A program made the translations under genes and the position numbers. From the NCBI GenBank assembly GCA_003024985.2, contig PXIH01S0041055.1: a stretch of DNA of 10,015 bases; one strand, given 5' to 3'. Under the pieces are notes generated by a model that was given only the letters and a program-made list of their open reading frames with translations, did no database searches and had not been told where the DNA came from. This DNA is from Euperipatoides rowelli. Lineage: Eukaryota; Onychophora; Udeonychophora; Euonychophora; Peripatopsidae. Each line of letters opens with the position of its first letter. Position 1 is the first letter of the stretch. Positions 8,962-10,015 of the stretch are shown here, in pieces.

Positions 8962-9192
8962 ATGTTGTTTCTTTTAGGGTTTGTGTGTGGTGTATATTCA
9001 GCCTCTGATAAATATTGTACAAGTACTATTACAGGTATGTATATTAACAAAAAAGATGATATTGAAAATGTGTTTAGACATATTACAAAATTGGTAAATG
9101 GACTGTTTCACGCTAATTATATTACTAGAATAATGAAAATAGACATTCGTAGACGTTTTCAAAAATTGAATAAACTTGATTATGATCTATAA
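8962..9192 (+). CDS. Unidentified small reading frame, possible terminal exon of a nested gene
   Basis: The family is not recognised. The frame encodes 76 residues from an ATG at 8962 to a stop at 9190-9192. It starts MLFLLGFVCGVYSASDKY, a short hydrophobic N-terminus that could be a signal peptide or membrane anchor. It continues with a charged, predicted-helical part ending MKIDIRRRFQKLNKLDYDL. A strong splice acceptor (TTGTTTCTTTTAG, ending 8977) lies inside the start, so this may instead be a terminal exon beginning at 8978. A consensus-like donor (ACAG before GTATGT at about 9035) lies within it. The GFxxGxY pattern faintly recalls STMP1-like mitochondrial microproteins, but this is only a weak resemblance. 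It lies antisense in a PGS1 intron, and a hAT-like terminus begins 10 bases after the stop. A chance or transposon-derived frame is possible. Confidence 0.35.
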   Translation: MLFLLGFVCGVYSASDKYCTSTITGMYINKKDDIENVFRHITKLVNGLFHANYITRIMKIDIRRRFQKLNKLDYDL

Positions 9193-9201
9193 GTTTAGAG
9201 A

Positions 9202-9262
9202 CAGGGGCGGATTACGTAGGGTGGCAAACGCCACCCACGCCCTATCCCTATTCATGTTTTTT
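9202..9262 (+). mobile_element. hAT-like transposon terminus
   Basis: CAGGGGCGGATTACG at 9202 matches the usual form of hAT terminal inverted repeats (CAGNGGCGGA-type). A subterminal perfect inverted repeat follows at once: GGGTGGC at 9219-9225 and GCCACCC at 9230-9236 with loop AAAC. The 8 bases before it (TTTAGAGA, 9194-9201) would be the target-site duplication. No opposite terminus ending CCGCCCCTG was found before 10015, so the element is either longer than the window or has lost its other end. The right boundary given only encloses the recognisable part. Confidence 0.6.
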
Positions 9263-10015
9263 TTATGGGGTAAGGTTTTTCTAACTTCTAGACATCTTCT
9301 TTCTAGATTGCCATATTAGCGGTTGGGCAGTATGTACAGTAAGCTTATATTAAAAATGGAAATACAGCACAGTCTTAATAACCTATTTAAAATTTCGATA
9401 GCTGGATAATAGGACTGCCCCATCCCCACCTACAATGTATTCTATGGTAGATAACTCTAGGCTATAGCCGCTACAGTATTTTTATGCACCAACAATACGA
9501 GCGTCTTTTCTTGACTGAAAATAAAGTATTATTTTATTTCCTTTTCAATTTTTTTTTTCTTTTCATTAAACTATTATCAAATTAATATTATTTAAAAAAG
9601 AAGAAGAAAATCTTATTGGTATATGCAGTATACTGTACGTATTTTTTTCACTAGCGACATAATTATGGAAACATACATAATTATAAAGTTCATTGCTAAT
9701 AAAATATTAAAAATATGATATACAGTATAAAGTTCATCTTTCAAAATTGCAACAAGTGTATGCATTGTGCATGCTTTGACTGTCTGATTTGTCTAGTGTT
9801 TAGTAAAACCATGATACCTCCATGAGTAAAATAATGTCACTTTTAAGAAAAGGAAAAAAATGTGTGGATCTCAGAAAAGAACTGAACTGAGAAGACAATA
9901 ATAGATTTGCAAATGAGAGCAATAAATCCAAAACAACTTAAATTAAATTTTATGTCACAAACTGAGATTCCAGCTAACATTAAAACAGCCAATAGTAGTA
10001 GGTACTATATTTTAT
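9263..10015. other. AT-rich sequence right of the hAT-like terminus, no gene recognised
   Basis: If the element beginning at 9202 is still intact to the right, this is its interior. No transposase motif was seen on either strand. TACAGTA/TACTGTA occurs four times here (9335, 9472, 9631, 9721). Confidence 0.5.

Noticed and set aside
1-10015. CRISPR array, tRNA, rRNA, bacterial operon or defence system.
   Set aside because: No regularly spaced repeats, no cloverleaf or rRNA sequence was recognised, and the spliced host gene shows this is eukaryotic nuclear DNA.

Overview
The window looks like nuclear DNA from an AT-rich animal genome, most likely an arthropod; no species can be named. The reasons are long introns with GT...AG boundaries, no dense bacterial-type gene packing, and decayed hAT and LINE transposons. 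The host gene also matches the animal form of PGS1. About three quarters of the bases are A or T by eye.

The one conventional gene is on the minus strand. Three internal exons, in transcript order 7980-7667, 6443-6218 and 1458-1376, join in frame with consistent intron phases. Together they encode about 207 residues of the C-terminal half of mitochondrial PGS1 (CDP-diacylglycerol--glycerol-3-phosphate 3-phosphatidyltransferase). The exons holding the N-terminal half and start codon should lie beyond position 10015, and the last exon before position 1. PGS1 makes phosphatidylglycerophosphate, the committed precursor of cardiolipin.

The introns hold old mobile DNA. The 4.76 kb intron (1459-6217) contains a decayed hAT transposase relic on the plus strand (about 3355-4275). 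It also contains two diverged direct copies of one unidentified repeat (4292-4699 and 5436-6054), each with the same perfect 8-bp hairpin, and a 25-base poly-C tract. The 1.2 kb intron (6444-7666) contains the C-terminal part of a LINE reverse transcriptase, antisense to PGS1. The intron upstream of 7980 contains a hAT-like terminal sequence at 9202 with no partner in view. Just before it, at 8962-9192, is an unidentified small plus-strand reading frame that begins at a good splice acceptor and is the main unexplained coding candidate.

Across the window the 7-mer TACAGTA/TACTGTA occurs 18 times, several-fold more than composition predicts. No tRNA, rRNA, CRISPR array, or bacterial operon structure was seen.
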